Positions 11,601 through 22,800 of a stretch of 64,000 nucleotides of DNA are shown one piece after another. The notes below the pieces were generated by a model that was not told the origin of the DNA, made no database searches, and saw nothing but the letters and a program-made list of their open reading frames with translations. Numbering within the stretch: the stretch's first letter is position 1; each line of letters starts with the position of its first letter. A program made the position numbers and the translations under genes. Source of the stretch: Hydractinia symbiolongicarpus (Eukaryota; Cnidaria; Hydrozoa; Anthoathecata; Hydractiniidae); the NCBI RefSeq assembly GCF_029227915.1, contig NC_079884.1, positions 21,390,001 through 21,454,000 on the forward strand, in the 5' to 3' direction.

Positions 11601-13298
11601 TAAGAATTCTTTAAGTTTGATAAACGATTGGATTAAAAAAAAGAAATAATCTTTTTTCTTTTCTTAACAATTTCCATGACTGAAAAAAAATTCTCACAAT
11701 TATATCGGTGTTTCAAAGAAATAAATGTGCAATGTTTTGATATGGGCTAAAAAGAAGGGATTTGAGTAGCTTTATTTAATACTGGAGGGTAGGGAAGAGG
11801 GCGAAAATACCCTGCTTGGTATACCTTAGTCCATAATTGAATGCCCCTGAACTTCTAGTAGCTAAATTTTACATGGGAAGTTTGTCACTTCCATTTTGAA
11901 AGGTACTATTATGTATTTTTGTAAGCAGTTTTAACAATTCTGTTCTAACATTTACATCTCGATAATTACAAAAAAATCCATCCTTGTCTACGGGGTTTAT
12001 TGCGTGATTAAAAATCTGCTGTTGTATATTTGACGGCTTTGCTGCAGATCTCAGTGTTAAAAAAAAGAAACCCTGGGGACAAGGTTCAAATATTACGAGA
12101 ACATGTGGGCGATGAAAGGGATGCTAGGTGACAATAACAAGTGATAAAAAAACAAATGAACTTATAGTTTTATCAGTTTTTAGTTGTTAGGAGCTTACAA
12201 ATAGGAGAAAACAATGGAGGTATCTCAGCATTCTTTTTCCTAATTAAATAGCCAACGGAATAAGCCCCTGTGCTGGAGTAAAAACACGCTACCTTTAGCT
12301 GACCGTTTATTTATCATCGGATCATAGCTGCTAGTATTGAAACACGCTGGAAGATAATCTAATCTAAAAGTGATGAAAATATTTAAAGCACTTCTTAGTT
12401 TTTCATCTCTACAATGGAAACGAAGCGTTAGATATTTTTAAAGAGTAACTCGCAGTAAATTCATTTTCACTCATAACAAAAACGTTATTTAAGAAAAAAA
12501 TTATGTTTTAGTTAAACCCCTTTTCCCAATAAGCGCCGCAGCGAATAATGTGTTTGAAAATAGCCAATAAAATTTTTTTCGTTATTGTGTGATTTAATAA
12601 TAAAAATTTCCAAATATTAAGAGAGGACTGTATATTATGAACCGAAATGAAGACTGAAAAAAGTTACACATCAAAACGCAGAGAACGGGAGTCTTTACGA
12701 ACAGTCATAAACATCTACAACATAGGAACGCTAAAATTTTCGCCTTTAAGCGCTGTATTCGACCTGGACAATCTGAAATTTTAAAGCAGAACTGGAAAAT
12801 CCTTGGATTAATTACACTTTAAATTTCACTTTTCACGATGCTGAAAAAAGTCAACAGGGTCAACTGAAGGGCCATTCAATAAAGGGTTTTCCATAATTCA
12901 TAAAATTCGGCAACCTCTCCAAAAAAGTAAAGGCATCAGTGGCGAAGATGAGGTAACCTTACATTTTGGTTATCGCGTTGCACTAAAGAAGCCACAGTGT
13001 TAGCTGAGCTGGTTTGTATCACTGAGAAGTCCAGTTTCTAAAATGAAACTTTGTGTATGAAAGCTAGTTGATGACGTTGCAATAGGCCATTTTATAGGTA
13101 CCTTATTCCAGGAAATTAACAAGACACGAAATTAACGAGTACGAAATTAACACGAAGAAATTAACGCGAATGCCTATAATTTAACTCAATTGGCTTGCAA
13201 AACGCATTCAAACAACGCGAATCAGGAAATATATTTATCTTTATTTTGCGAATGGGTTCGTTGACAGCTAGTTTCTTTGGTTTTCTTGAACGAATTAG
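8685..13298. other. Intergenic region upstream of PKN, no recognised gene
   Basis: AT-rich. It holds the PKN promoter by position, but no TATA box or motif could be fixed. One open minus-strand frame at about 10904-11140 (69 or more codons, including WGQALDFSYALPLRN) reads like coding sequence but matches nothing I know, and is listed under findings. Confidence 0.5.
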
Positions 13299-13440
13299 TC
13301 ATTAACCCGTGGAAAAATCCACGGATCGCCTGTCTTTAAATAACACGCCATTTCGTGAAGGACGACCCTTTTCTTGCGGACAAACAAAATACAGCCATTT
13401 TTAAACGACGTTTGCAATATCAGCTGCCTTAATTACATTA
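13299..13440 (+). repeat. Second copy of the CCCGTGGAAAAAT dispersed repeat
   Basis: ATTAACCCGTGGAAAAATCC with ACGGATCGCC matches the start of the element at 1278, including most of the small hairpin. Similarity fades after about 100 bp and there is no AAG tail here. Confidence 0.45.
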
Positions 13441-13631
13441 GGTGAGTAAACCGTAGCAGGACGATACATTTTTTTTTGCGTCAATCAAACAAAAAGAACG
13501 AAGCATGTGTGTCACCTTTGTATTGCTAAAAAAATATTGCTAAAAAAGTATTGGGGACATTGAAATATTTGCTCTGGATTGCATCGTCATTTGAAAAATC
13601 ATTTTAACTAATCTTCACTTGAAGTGCATTC

Positions 13632-13702
13632 TTCGGGTCTTTTTATATCGGAACCGGAAAACTTGGTTGATAGTTTCCCGGTTTCGATATAAAAGACCCG
13701 AA
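13632..13702. repeat. Near-perfect inverted repeat (25-26 bp arms, 20-nt loop)
   Basis: The left arm 13632-13657 (TTCGGGTCTTTTTATATCGG...) pairs with the right arm 13678-13702 (CCGGTTTCGATATAAAAGAC...) with one extra T and about one mismatch. The 71-nt foldback is in the size range of a pre-miRNA, but it could equally be a small foldback element or a relic of terminal inverted repeats. Confidence 0.85.
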
Positions 13703-15290
13703 AATATAGTAGGAAAATTAAAGAGCGGGTCAAGAATACGAACAACACATATGGCTTCCATGAACAGGAAAATTAAAATTAATTCTGAAAATAATTGTAT
13801 TATCGCTATTAATGCAAATTAACGGCTTTATTTGCTTTTCTCAAGCTTTCTTGAAATTCATGAATCACTTTCAAATAACTCTAACATTCAAACGGCTGAG
13901 CTACCTCTTGCAACTCCTGAAAAGGAAAATGATAGAACAGTCTTATCAAAAACCACGTGACGTTTAGTGTTAGGTGGGCAGAAAAGAAGCGTGGTGAATA
14001 AACTTCCTGAACGTTGGTATAAATGAAGGGAATGGCAAAAAGACTGAAATGTTTTTGTGGAATTTGTCAATGAACTACGTCCATTGTTTCCCCTGATCCT
14101 CCATCTCAAATTACAGTGCTGTTACATCAGAAAAAAAGTGGCTTTAACATTTTATTTCTTGAAGGAAATGGCTTTTTGCGCATGGCGGCTAACGCAGGTT
14201 TCACTTGAGCACCACTTCAAACATAATTCATCAAGTCTGTAAAACAATAGTTCAAGTATTAGGTCCTAAATATGTCAAACTGACATAAACTCAACACGAA
14301 AGGAGACAAAAATCTGTTGATTTTAAAGTTAAATATGGGTTACAGCAAACGTTCGGTCGGAACGCATGTACCTCTCAAACAACCACACATATACTCTTTG
14401 GACTACTTTTGCTATAAAATGTTTTTTTCTTTGAACGTCCAGGCAGTCTGATTTTCGTGGAATGGAAGGGTTCACGGCGCAAAAGTATTTTCGTACTCAA
14501 CATGAACAAAATGATGAGAGCGAATAAACTACCCATAACCAATTAACAAATGTTACCCAATCGTACAAAAGTTGGAAATTACTTGATCGGGGACCCAGCG
14601 TTATCCATTAACACCATACTGTCTCAAGAAATTTCATAGCTGTAAAAATAAAGAAGAAGTTTTGTTCAACACCATTCTACGTTCTAAAAAACTCTGTTTA
14701 TTGTGCATTTAGCAGACTAAAAGCGCGCTGGGGATTTCTCTCTTGAAAGGTCGTGCTCAAATTGGAACTCATACAGACTGTTGCATATGCTTCTTTCACC
14801 CTAAGCAACACATGTGAAATAAATAAATGTTACCTAGACGAAGGAACAGTTATTCGTGATATTTTAACCACATCAAAGAAAACATCCCAGAATATCTAGT
14901 TACAAAATAACATAGTTAACAGATTTGAAAAAATTCCTAACATTATTCAGAAGCGCATGAAAAGTTTAGAGTTCGTTATCCTAAAAATGGTTGAACATAT
15001 TTTTCCTTCTGTTTAGTACATACGTACATAGATGGTACACAAAACTGAGTTCATTTGTCATCTGAAATCATGCATAAGGAAAAATGTACATCTAGAAAAA
15101 CAAAATAAGATTTTATCTGTCACATTCACCAAAACATACGATATGCTTGAATGGCAAAACTGAAAATAAATAGCTTCTGATTGTCTCTTTTGTGGCTGAT
15201 TATTTAAAAACTCTGTAATAACTCTATTTGTCCAGCAGCCGCAGATAATATACTTGTGTTGTTGTTGAGGAGAAACGAGTGATGCTGTTG
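13703..15290. other. Intergenic, no recognised feature
   Basis: AT-rich sequence with only short frames. Nothing could be assigned on either strand. Confidence 0.5.
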
Positions 15291-15590
15291 CTGCTGTAAT
15301 TATTCTTTTCATAGTACGTCCCAGACAATTTGTGACTTCTACCATTAAGGCACTTATTATTTAAGGTATTATGTGAGACTTGTGTAAATGACTCCGTTGA
15401 GTCTTTCAAAGTGCCGATGAAATCTCTAACAATGCATCACGTTGAGAGATAAAGAGCTTCTGTTCCAAATGCTTCCGTCTATCGTCGATCAGTCTGACAA
15501 CAACAGACTTTTTACCAGATGTCGATTCACTTGAATTTGAGTATTCTCCTGATGGCCACTTGCTTACTGCTGAGTTGACCAATGGAGTAC
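15290..15590 (-). pseudogene. Decayed fragment of a multi-copy (TE-associated) ORF
   Basis: The minus strand at about 15580-15413 reads as an open frame ending in a stop. It contains a serine-rich linker and then VVVRLIDDRRKHLEQKL and FISQRDALLEISSAL, which is clearly protein-like. The frame breaks at the stop, and further similar-looking sequence (ALMVEVTNCLGRTMKRI) follows. From memory it resembles the C-terminal coiled segment of multi-copy Myb/SANT-like TE-associated proteins in cnidarians, with motifs of the type LIDDKRKHLEKNL. Start, full frame and splice sites are missing. Confidence 0.35.
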
Positions 15591-15599
15591 TTTAACTTT

Positions 15600-16493
15600 G
15601 TAAATATTGATAGAAGCTTCTAAAATAATTTTTCTAACATCATAAACTATGCACTATTTTTATTTTTGACCCTCAAATTTTCAGAATGTGTTGCTGGTAG
15701 GCTAAGTTTGAATATCAATATCTCTAAAACGAAATGAGATAATCAGCTAAAATTTACAGGGTCATCTCATCTTACCTGTAGTATAGTATAAACAAAGAAA
15801 AAGCAAAATCTGAGAAGATCAACAGAGAATCATTCTGAAAATCTGTTGATTTGATATAGAATGACACTACAGCTTCTAATTCAACTGTCGATAACAATGG
15901 TATCGCTTATTGTTGCTGAATCTAAACCACATGGGCTGTGTATTTGGAGAGCCACCCCAAATTTAAATTAATCTAGTGTACGACTATATAGTCCCTCCTT
16001 GCTACATGGTCCCTCCTGTGCTGCCATGTTTACTTTATAAAAATCGTAAATGCACACGTGCAATAAATTTTTTTTTACAATTTCCACTGTTTTTGTATTT
16101 ACATGAGCAAATGTCTATCCCGTCCAACCGGGTTCCGGTCTAATTGACCAGGATCTCGGTTGACGGAGTTTCGCGTTTTAACCGAGGTGGAGATAGAATA
16201 CACCATGTGCTTACCAATTGGGGTGTTCTGTAGTATAATTCCAAATAACAGATCCTAGGTTTTATAATTTTATGTAAGTAAAAATATATATACCTTCCTG
16301 ACTATTCATACTCTTTATTCTTTCGCGGTATAATGCTTCTTGATCAGTTAATAATTAAATAAATTGTCAACAAAGGTCATTAATTTTATGTAATCATTGT
16401 CTCTTAACTGTTTAAAAACATTGTTATAACGAGTTGTGGTGAAACGAATACACAAGGTTTTAACAAAATTTTATTAACAATATTATTAACATT
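15600..16493. other. Upstream region of the type II membrane protein gene
   Basis: The region includes a GC-richer patch at about 16110-16200 with nested inverted repeats (CCGTCCAACCGGG against CTCGGTTGACGG; TCTATC against GATAGA). The remainder is AT-rich, and no core promoter could be fixed. Confidence 0.45.
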
Positions 16494-16839
16494 ATGAAGT
16501 TAGCCATTCGCGTCGTAGTTATCTTGGTGTTATGTTTTATTTTCGTAACGTTTCTTTTGTGGTTCAATGAAGTTTTATATAATGTAAAAACTCATCAAGA
16601 ATGCCGCAGAAAAGACCTTAAAGATTACATTCTCGTTATAGCGTTCAGCTTACCTTATTATAAAAACAATATTTTGTTTCAAGAAATTTATCAAAATGCT
16701 TTTGGAAAGGTTGTAATTTGCGGACCAGAACCAGACGCTAGGTCGGGACGCAATAAACCAGATATCGAGTTTGACGACGCAAAGGACTATGGTTACTATT
16801 GCATGGGGTTAGCTGTGAGAAAATATCAGCAATTCAAAG
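16494..16839 (+). CDS. Type II membrane protein, exon 1 (anchor and start of luminal domain)
   Basis: Starts at ATG 16494, which is directly followed by the hydrophobic anchor; there is an in-frame stop upstream and no other suitable ATG. It ends at a GT donor after CAATTCAAAG. Confidence 0.75.
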
Positions 16840-17715
16840 GTACAGTTTTTTTCCATGTTTAAATTTTTCCTTACAAAAAGCTTTATGTGTTAGTGTAAAA
16901 GGAGACAAAGCGCCTAAACATGGAACACACTGCCTAACTTTTGTAATATTTGCTAAACTCTGCTTTTGTAAATGTCTTTTTTTATATTTATGGTGTGCGA
17001 TAGTAGAACATCATTGCGTCTAAGAGAAATCTTTTTTGCAGATCTTTTTTCTACTTCAGGGTACTTTTATATAAATGATGAAATATTATTCAACTGGTGG
17101 AACATACAGCATTTGGATTTTTCGCAGCCATGTCAACCTGGACATCCCGAGTGGAGTCAGAAGGCGTACGATTCCTTAGATCCAAATACATTTTCTTTCA
17201 AACGATGGAAAAAGAGCTTGGAATCATGCAGAAATTTTCACCAAGCTGTAGTTAGATTCTCGAAATTTACCAACAAAGATTTTGACGGCAAAAAAGCTTC
17301 GAAGACGTATTTGCAAAACGGTCATGGGCAAGCGATGTGTGGATATGGATGGTCGAACTTCTTTTATATTCCACACACCCAAGCTGCATCCTTTTCTATG
17401 TTAACTGAAATCGGATATACAAACAGGCTAAAATCGGATATTGGATTACACAACATATTAAGAAGTTTATCTCCAATTGAAAATCTGCAAACTGTGAACA
17501 TTACAACATTAAAAAGGAACAGTGAAAAACGAAGGATAGAAGGAAAAAAGCGAGCACAAGACTTTTGGATGCTGTATAATTTAAAAATACATGTTGCCCA
17601 CCCCTTCAGTATTAACAGCAAATCACACGAAGAGACGCAATATCACGTGACTAAACTGAAAAGTATCTACCTAGATCACGCTCTGAAAATGACAAATTGT
17701 AAAAGTGTAGAATAA
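16494..17715 (+). CDS. Type II membrane protein, putative Golgi glycosyltransferase
   Basis: Two exons (16494-16839 and 17042-17715) join in phase 1 (AAAG|GTACAG ... TTTTTTGCAG|AT) and give 339 residues. A short N-terminal tail is followed by one strong hydrophobic anchor (about residues 4-25: LAIRVVVILVLCFIFVTFLL) and a luminal-type domain. The topology, the GYFYINDEILFNWWNIQHLD segment (122-141) and the later GWSNFFYIP (218-226) are reminiscent of uncharacterised invertebrate type II glycosyltransferase-like proteins. The acidic NDE at 127-129 sits where a DxD-like metal site might be, but no classical DxD is seen. Six or more cysteines are luminal. The C-terminal third is rich in Lys and Arg. 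I do not recognise a named family, so the function is inference; that this is a real gene is well supported by the splice phase and continuous frame. Confidence 0.75.
17042..17715 (+). CDS. Type II membrane protein, exon 2 (luminal domain, stop)
   Basis: Follows the acceptor TTTTTTGCAG and stays open for 224 codons to TAA at 17713-17715. The intron is 202 bp. Confidence 0.78.
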
Positions 17716-17716
17716 A
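17711..17716 (+). promoter_or_regulatory. Possible poly(A) signal AATAAA overlapping the stop codon
   Basis: GAA TAA A forms AATAAA across the last sense codon and the stop. If used, the 3' UTR would be only some 10-30 nt. No other clear AATAAA lies in the next 300 bp before the SINE, although the SINE's own tail contains ATAAATAAA. Confidence 0.35.
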
Positions 17717-17880
17717 TTTTATTTCTAGAAGCTATTCTCCTAGGATAAGTTACTTAAAATTAGGGCATTTATTTATTTATTTTTTCTAGTTCATACGTTA
17801 ATGTGAATGAGCTGTGCTTCAGCTTTCCAACGAGGGGTCATTCAAACTTTAAACGTTTTTTGTTTCTAAAGATATGAAGA

Positions 17881-18186
17881 CTTTTCCCGATCGGTAGCCT
17901 TGTGTTAGAACGTTCGCTTCCGGTGCGGGAGGTCTTGGTTTCAAACCCCAGCTGAGTCATGCCAGAGACTATGAAAGTGTTAATATATCCTTTCTGCTTA
18001 GCACTCAGAATGAGAATAGGATTGGTATTGTAGGCGGTTGTCTAGTTGAACGAGTGCTGTGCTTGCAGGAATTTTGTAGCTCAAATGGGATCTTTAAATG
18101 CACTAGGACCCCTTTAGGACCCTCGTTGATAGCAGTACCGATAGGAACTGAAGACGCTACCCTGGATAAATAAATTCAATAATATT
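17881..18186 (+). mobile_element. tRNA-derived SINE
   Basis: The 5' part looks like a tRNA: an A-box-like TCGGTAGCCTTGTGTTAGAA at 17891-17910 and a B-box-like GGTTTCAAACC at 17937-17947, followed by CCAGCTGAGTCATGCCAGAG. A non-tRNA body with CTTTCTGCTTAGCACTCAG follows, and an A-rich tail (GGATAAATAAATTC) ends near 18186. Spacing and order fit a polymerase III-type SINE head plus core. The acceptor-stem pairing is eroded, so this is not a functional tRNA gene. Confidence 0.65.
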
Positions 18187-18726
18187 ACCTTCTTGAAGCA
18201 AATTAGATAAATCACTGTACATTCTGGCACATAAACACGAAAATGTGACATGTGATAGCTAAATACATTTCTTTTCATATCGTAAGCTAACTAAAAAACG
18301 AAATTATATGGCACTTACAATGTTATTTAGCCCCGGCCATGAGCTTTTACGAACCATGTTCTCTTAATTTGAAAATATGATCTTAAATCTGACGGCAAAA
18401 TCACAAATTAGCACATCACTATCCGTAATTGTGCTACCCCAGCAGAATACATCAAAATGTCGGGCGATTATGTCGAAAATTCAGTGAAGCGCTCACAACA
18501 AGGCAGCGTCAGGAGTAATGTATTTCGCAATGCTGGTTTAAATAAATAGCTACACAGGCAACAACCTGCGGCTGCCCCATTCAGCTAAAACAGTCATTTT
18601 GCAAAATAAGTTATTGTGAAAGTTTCAAACTTAATTGTGAAAGTTATTTGAATGACTTTAGAGGAATCACAGGTTTCGGAGATTGTTGTTGTATTGTGCG
18701 TAGAATTCATGTCATTGTATCACTTA

Positions 18727-18860
18727 TTGCTTATATCCGGGTGGACTTAAAATCGGGATGGAATTTGCATTATAATCAGAAAGGCCTATAGTAAGGTGGA
18801 CCTATATCTGTCTGGGTCTTTATCCAGGTCGGCCTGTATCCAGGTGGGCCTTTATCCGCG
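18727..18860 (+). repeat. Degenerate minisatellite, about 16-bp period
   Basis: Successive variants of GGCCTTTATCCAGGTG (for example CTTTATCCAGGTCGG, CCTGTATCCAGGTGGG, CCTTTATCCGCG) occur at 18820-18860, with diverged relatives such as TATATCCGGGTGGAC from 18732. Confidence 0.6.
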
Positions 18861-21660
18861 ATTTTACAATAAGTGTTTTGATTGTAGGTGGATATCATAT
18901 TTAAAAAAATAAAAACTTGGAGGAAAAAAAGGTAAAAATACTTCCTGCTGTGGAAGTTAAGCTATGGTTATCCTCACTTCTTTTGATAAATTTAGATTTC
19001 AATTTTTCATCAACACCGTTCTCTTGCATGGCTGTCATTTTGTATAACCCCAAAATACATAAAAGTATTGGGCATCGTGAACAGCCACGACCAATTAATT
19101 TTTTTCTTAAGATACTAATATAATACAAAATTACTACAAACAGACACTAATCACACCAACCTGGGTTCTCGACTTTTCGACATTGAGGCGGCATCGAGGA
19201 AGCAAGCGCTAGAGGTTTTGACGCAAGAAACACTGAGACAAGGTTGTTATGTTTTTTATGATAAAGAAGTAAATAAACAAATAAAACTGGTTCTCAAAAA
19301 TGTTCACCTTTCTTTTCTTTGGCGAAACATTTGTTTTTCGCAGGATCCAAGTTTTAAAGAACAACCTACGCAGTTTCTATGTAGGCTCTCTTGTCAAGAA
19401 ACATTGCAGATTTAATTAGAATATATTGCTTCATACTTATTAATAATTTCACTTCATGTCTTGTATTTATGTCTTGTAGTAGTAGTATTTGTCATTGTTG
19501 AATTTCTAACAAACTGAAGAGGCTAATGCGCCTAACTTCGTTAGACGAATTCGACATTACTAAAAGCGTTAACATTGAAGCTAAATAAAACGCAAAATAA
19601 ACACTCTGCTTTAATTTTTGGGAAACGTTGGATTATCAAGCTGTCAATTTTTTGTCTTTTACAAAGTATTAACCATAAGCTCAAACAAATCATTTGTTTA
19701 CTGTCTTCAGGTAGAAACGCAAAGGTGTAGTGAAAGTTTACTTCCACAAAAGTCGCTTGAGAAAATTCCCCTTTTTGAACATTTGAAATTTCAATACACG
19801 CTCACCGCATGAAAGATTAACAAAAGAACCTTTCTCAAATAACTGCTGCTTTGGATGGAAGGAGGTTTGGAAAACAGATAATTAATAAAGAGAAATTACG
19901 TAACACAAGAATCTACTTTTTTTAAAATTAGGATTATATTTTGTGGTGAGGATTTAAGAACTAAATTTAATGTTTTTATTCCAAGAAGTAATTGGTTGTT
20001 TATATCTAATACTACTTTTAAAGTTGTTAAGCAGTCTTACAAATTCTATTGCAGATACTTATAAACTGGTCTCTTATGTTCGTCTGCTAGTCTTATGTTT
20101 ATCAGTTTAAAAAAGCAGGTGTATACGCATTTAAATTTTTTTTTATTCTTCATGGGAATCGATGAAAGAATGATTGGATAAAATGTGTGCGCCACCACCA
20201 GCCCTGATCTTAACCTTTTTTCATGGTATGATAATGAATATGGTTGCAGTAACAAGTTTGTGCGACGTTATCACATATATAGCGTCTCATCAATGATTTC
20301 AATTTAAGATGTAAACACTAGAGTAATAATCCGAGAGGAAGAACACAAATAATTGTTGTAAATCCTTTAATAAACGCCTCTCTCTTTTAAACAACCCCTC
20401 CCCCACTCCTGATGTTGTTCTTCCTCAAGTTGTTAGTGATCAATATCTTTTATTTTAGCTTTCCAACGTCAATCAAAAATGATATAATCCAAAACTCTTT
20501 TTTTCCTTGATGCAGAAGAAGACGATTTTATTAATGTAATTTAGAGAACCTTTGTAACAAAAAACTTGTTTAAATACAAAAACAAAACCCTTCTTTTTTA
20601 AACGGCTGGGCGTTTATTGGAGTATTTACTGCGGTTTTACATGCCAATAATCTCGAAATCTCGTGTGAGCACACTTTAGTTAAAAATATATATGTGAAAT
20701 ATGAAATTAAAAATTATGCATGTTCTCCCTGGTGTTATGGAAAAGGATAAGGGCTATGGATATCATGCACATATAAATGAGAAAAATAAAATTGAGTTTT
20801 AAAAAAAACTGTAAGAGAAAGAAATGTCACAGCAGAAACGAGAATTCTCAATATAAACGAGAATTGTCACAATGAAAATGGAACTGTGGCACCACAGGAC
20901 CACAACGGTCATTTACGAGCGAGATGATAACATCATAACAAGATTACACCATAGCAAGAAAGACTTATCGAAGTTAAAATTTAATGAATGCAGAAACAAA
21001 GAGATTAAGTCGTAAAAATACTTTTTAACAACTTTAACATCACATGTCCCATGGAAGACCAAAAAATCTTTACTTGGTTATTTTTTGTCTGACATAACAT
21101 TACATGACCAAGACGGGCCATTATATGGCTGTTAAAAACAAGAATTAATCTACCTAAATGTATGTGAATGCCTTATCAGGCAATCCAATGATGGACTAAA
21201 GAAAAAATTCAACAAGAATTTTTTTAAGAGCCCTAAATTCCTAAGAGATGTTAGAATCACGTTGTACAATAGATAATTAGATGCAAAATTATCAGTCTTT
21301 AGATTTATAACTAGCTAAAAGAAACTTGTTTGAACGACGACATTTAGCAATAACTCCCTCCGTTTAAATTGTTTTTACTTTTGTAAAAAGGGATCTCAAA
21401 CTTTTCTTGTAAACAAAGGCGTGTAGCTAATAACTTGACTAACAACACGAAACTCTGAGTATCAAATAAATTTTCTCCTTGAGTTTTTTCTTTACATCGT
21501 ACGACATGCTCTAAATTAATTGAGCACTTTTATTGGTTAGCCAAATATAAACAGTATAGCTACAATAATACACTATAATTTATAGCGCGGAATTCAAAAC
21601 GAGTCTAACAGACTGAAACAACACCAACTTTGAATAATGAAATAAATCCTCATCTAAAAT
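18861..21660. other. Intergenic, no recognised gene
   Basis: AT-rich. Short open frames on both strands near 18.9-19.8 kb have no motif or splice support. A spaced direct repeat AAACGAGAATT lies near 20836 and 20857. Confidence 0.45.
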
Positions 21661-21667
21661 TGTACAT

Positions 21668-22800
21668 ATGCATGTAATAAGGTATGAAAATTTCCTGTAT
21701 ACATTTAAGCATTTATTTTGCATCATTAAAATTAATGATGTTGAATCGATCCCAAGGGAAGTTGAAGATGCTACTCTGCATATTATCAAGAAAAAATTAG
21801 CCAGTAGCAGCTCAAAAATAGCAGAATTCAAATCTGGTGGTCCTCGGGTAAGCAGTTGTAAATTACAGTAATTATATTTGTCTTAATTTACCATTTTTAA
21901 GACAATGTTTTTAAAAATGAATATTCGTCCAGTGGATATATTTTTAGCTTTACATTTACGTTATCTAACTTACATTACATTAACGCCAAAAGAATGCGAG
22001 GCCAGTAGCATTGCGTCACAATGTATCATCAGAGATAGGAATAAACATGTTTATAATAACATAATGAATGTTTCTGGCAGTGATGAAGTATCTGCTGTAA
22101 GCCAGACTGCATTATGAATGTGAATATTGTGATTACAATATGCTTTAGTTGGTTAAAGACATTTAATATTAAACCAGCTGCAATCAACAAGCAACGAGAC
22201 GTAGCACAATCATGGGTTGGCAACGAATGCATGTTGAGGATACATTTTTTACAACGGAATCAAATGAGCACAAAGGAGCATACGAGGTAAAAACAACACC
22301 CTGATTATATGTTGCCAGTCTTAAATCACACATCTTAGATCATGTAGATAAATTTCTTGAGTAAGTATACTTTTATCTTTATTGATAATGAAATTAAAAA
22401 TTATTTCTTATTTTATTTGTACTGACATATGGATAAGCAAGAACGACATTATAATTCTTATTCCAATTAGAAGCAACTTTGTGATGTATCCTAAAAAATT
22501 TCAAAAAGAAATACATTTAAAGATTGGTGGAGATGGTCGTAAATCATTTAAAACGAATTATCAAGTTTGTAATGTGGAGAAACTAAACAAGAAAAGAAAT
22601 ACAATTTCGTACTTTGAAACAAAGGATTACCGTGTTTATCTTAAAGTTGGCTTACAAACATTTAAAAGCCAATTTGACCAACTTGAGCCACTCTTCTCTT
22701 GTTACACATTATTTTAATCAGGTGACATTAAAACATGTCTTTATGTTTAAATTTGATGGCAGAAATTGTCCTTTGTTTACTGCATCCATTTTATCCTGAG
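21668..22800 (+). pseudogene. Decayed multi-copy (TE-associated) gene, plus strand
   Basis: Two protein-like islands stand out. One is at 21740-21850 with HIIKKKLASSSSKIAEFKSG. The other is at 22425-22700 with FQKEIHLKIGGDGRKSFKTN followed by FETKDYRVYLKVGLQTFKSQ. The second closely resembles, from memory, a segment of a multi-copy cnidarian protein family with IKIGGD...SFK...N...FEAKDYxxNL. The frames end in stops, the islands are not connected by clear exons, and the rest of the family is unreadable, so this is a relic. The identity of the parent element is unknown to me. Confidence 0.4.

Noticed and set aside
12651-13000. Two short plus frames (MKTEKSYTSKRRERES... and ...GPFNKGFSIIHKIRQPLQ...)
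   Set aside because: Under 60 codons each, with no good splice pairing or recognised similarity.
17881-17960. Functional tRNA gene
   Set aside because: Box-like sequences are present, but the cloverleaf and acceptor stem are not intact and a SINE body follows.
18901-19128. Overlapping open frames on both strands near 19.0 kb
   Set aside because: Mutually antisense short frames; neither has a motif or exon boundaries.
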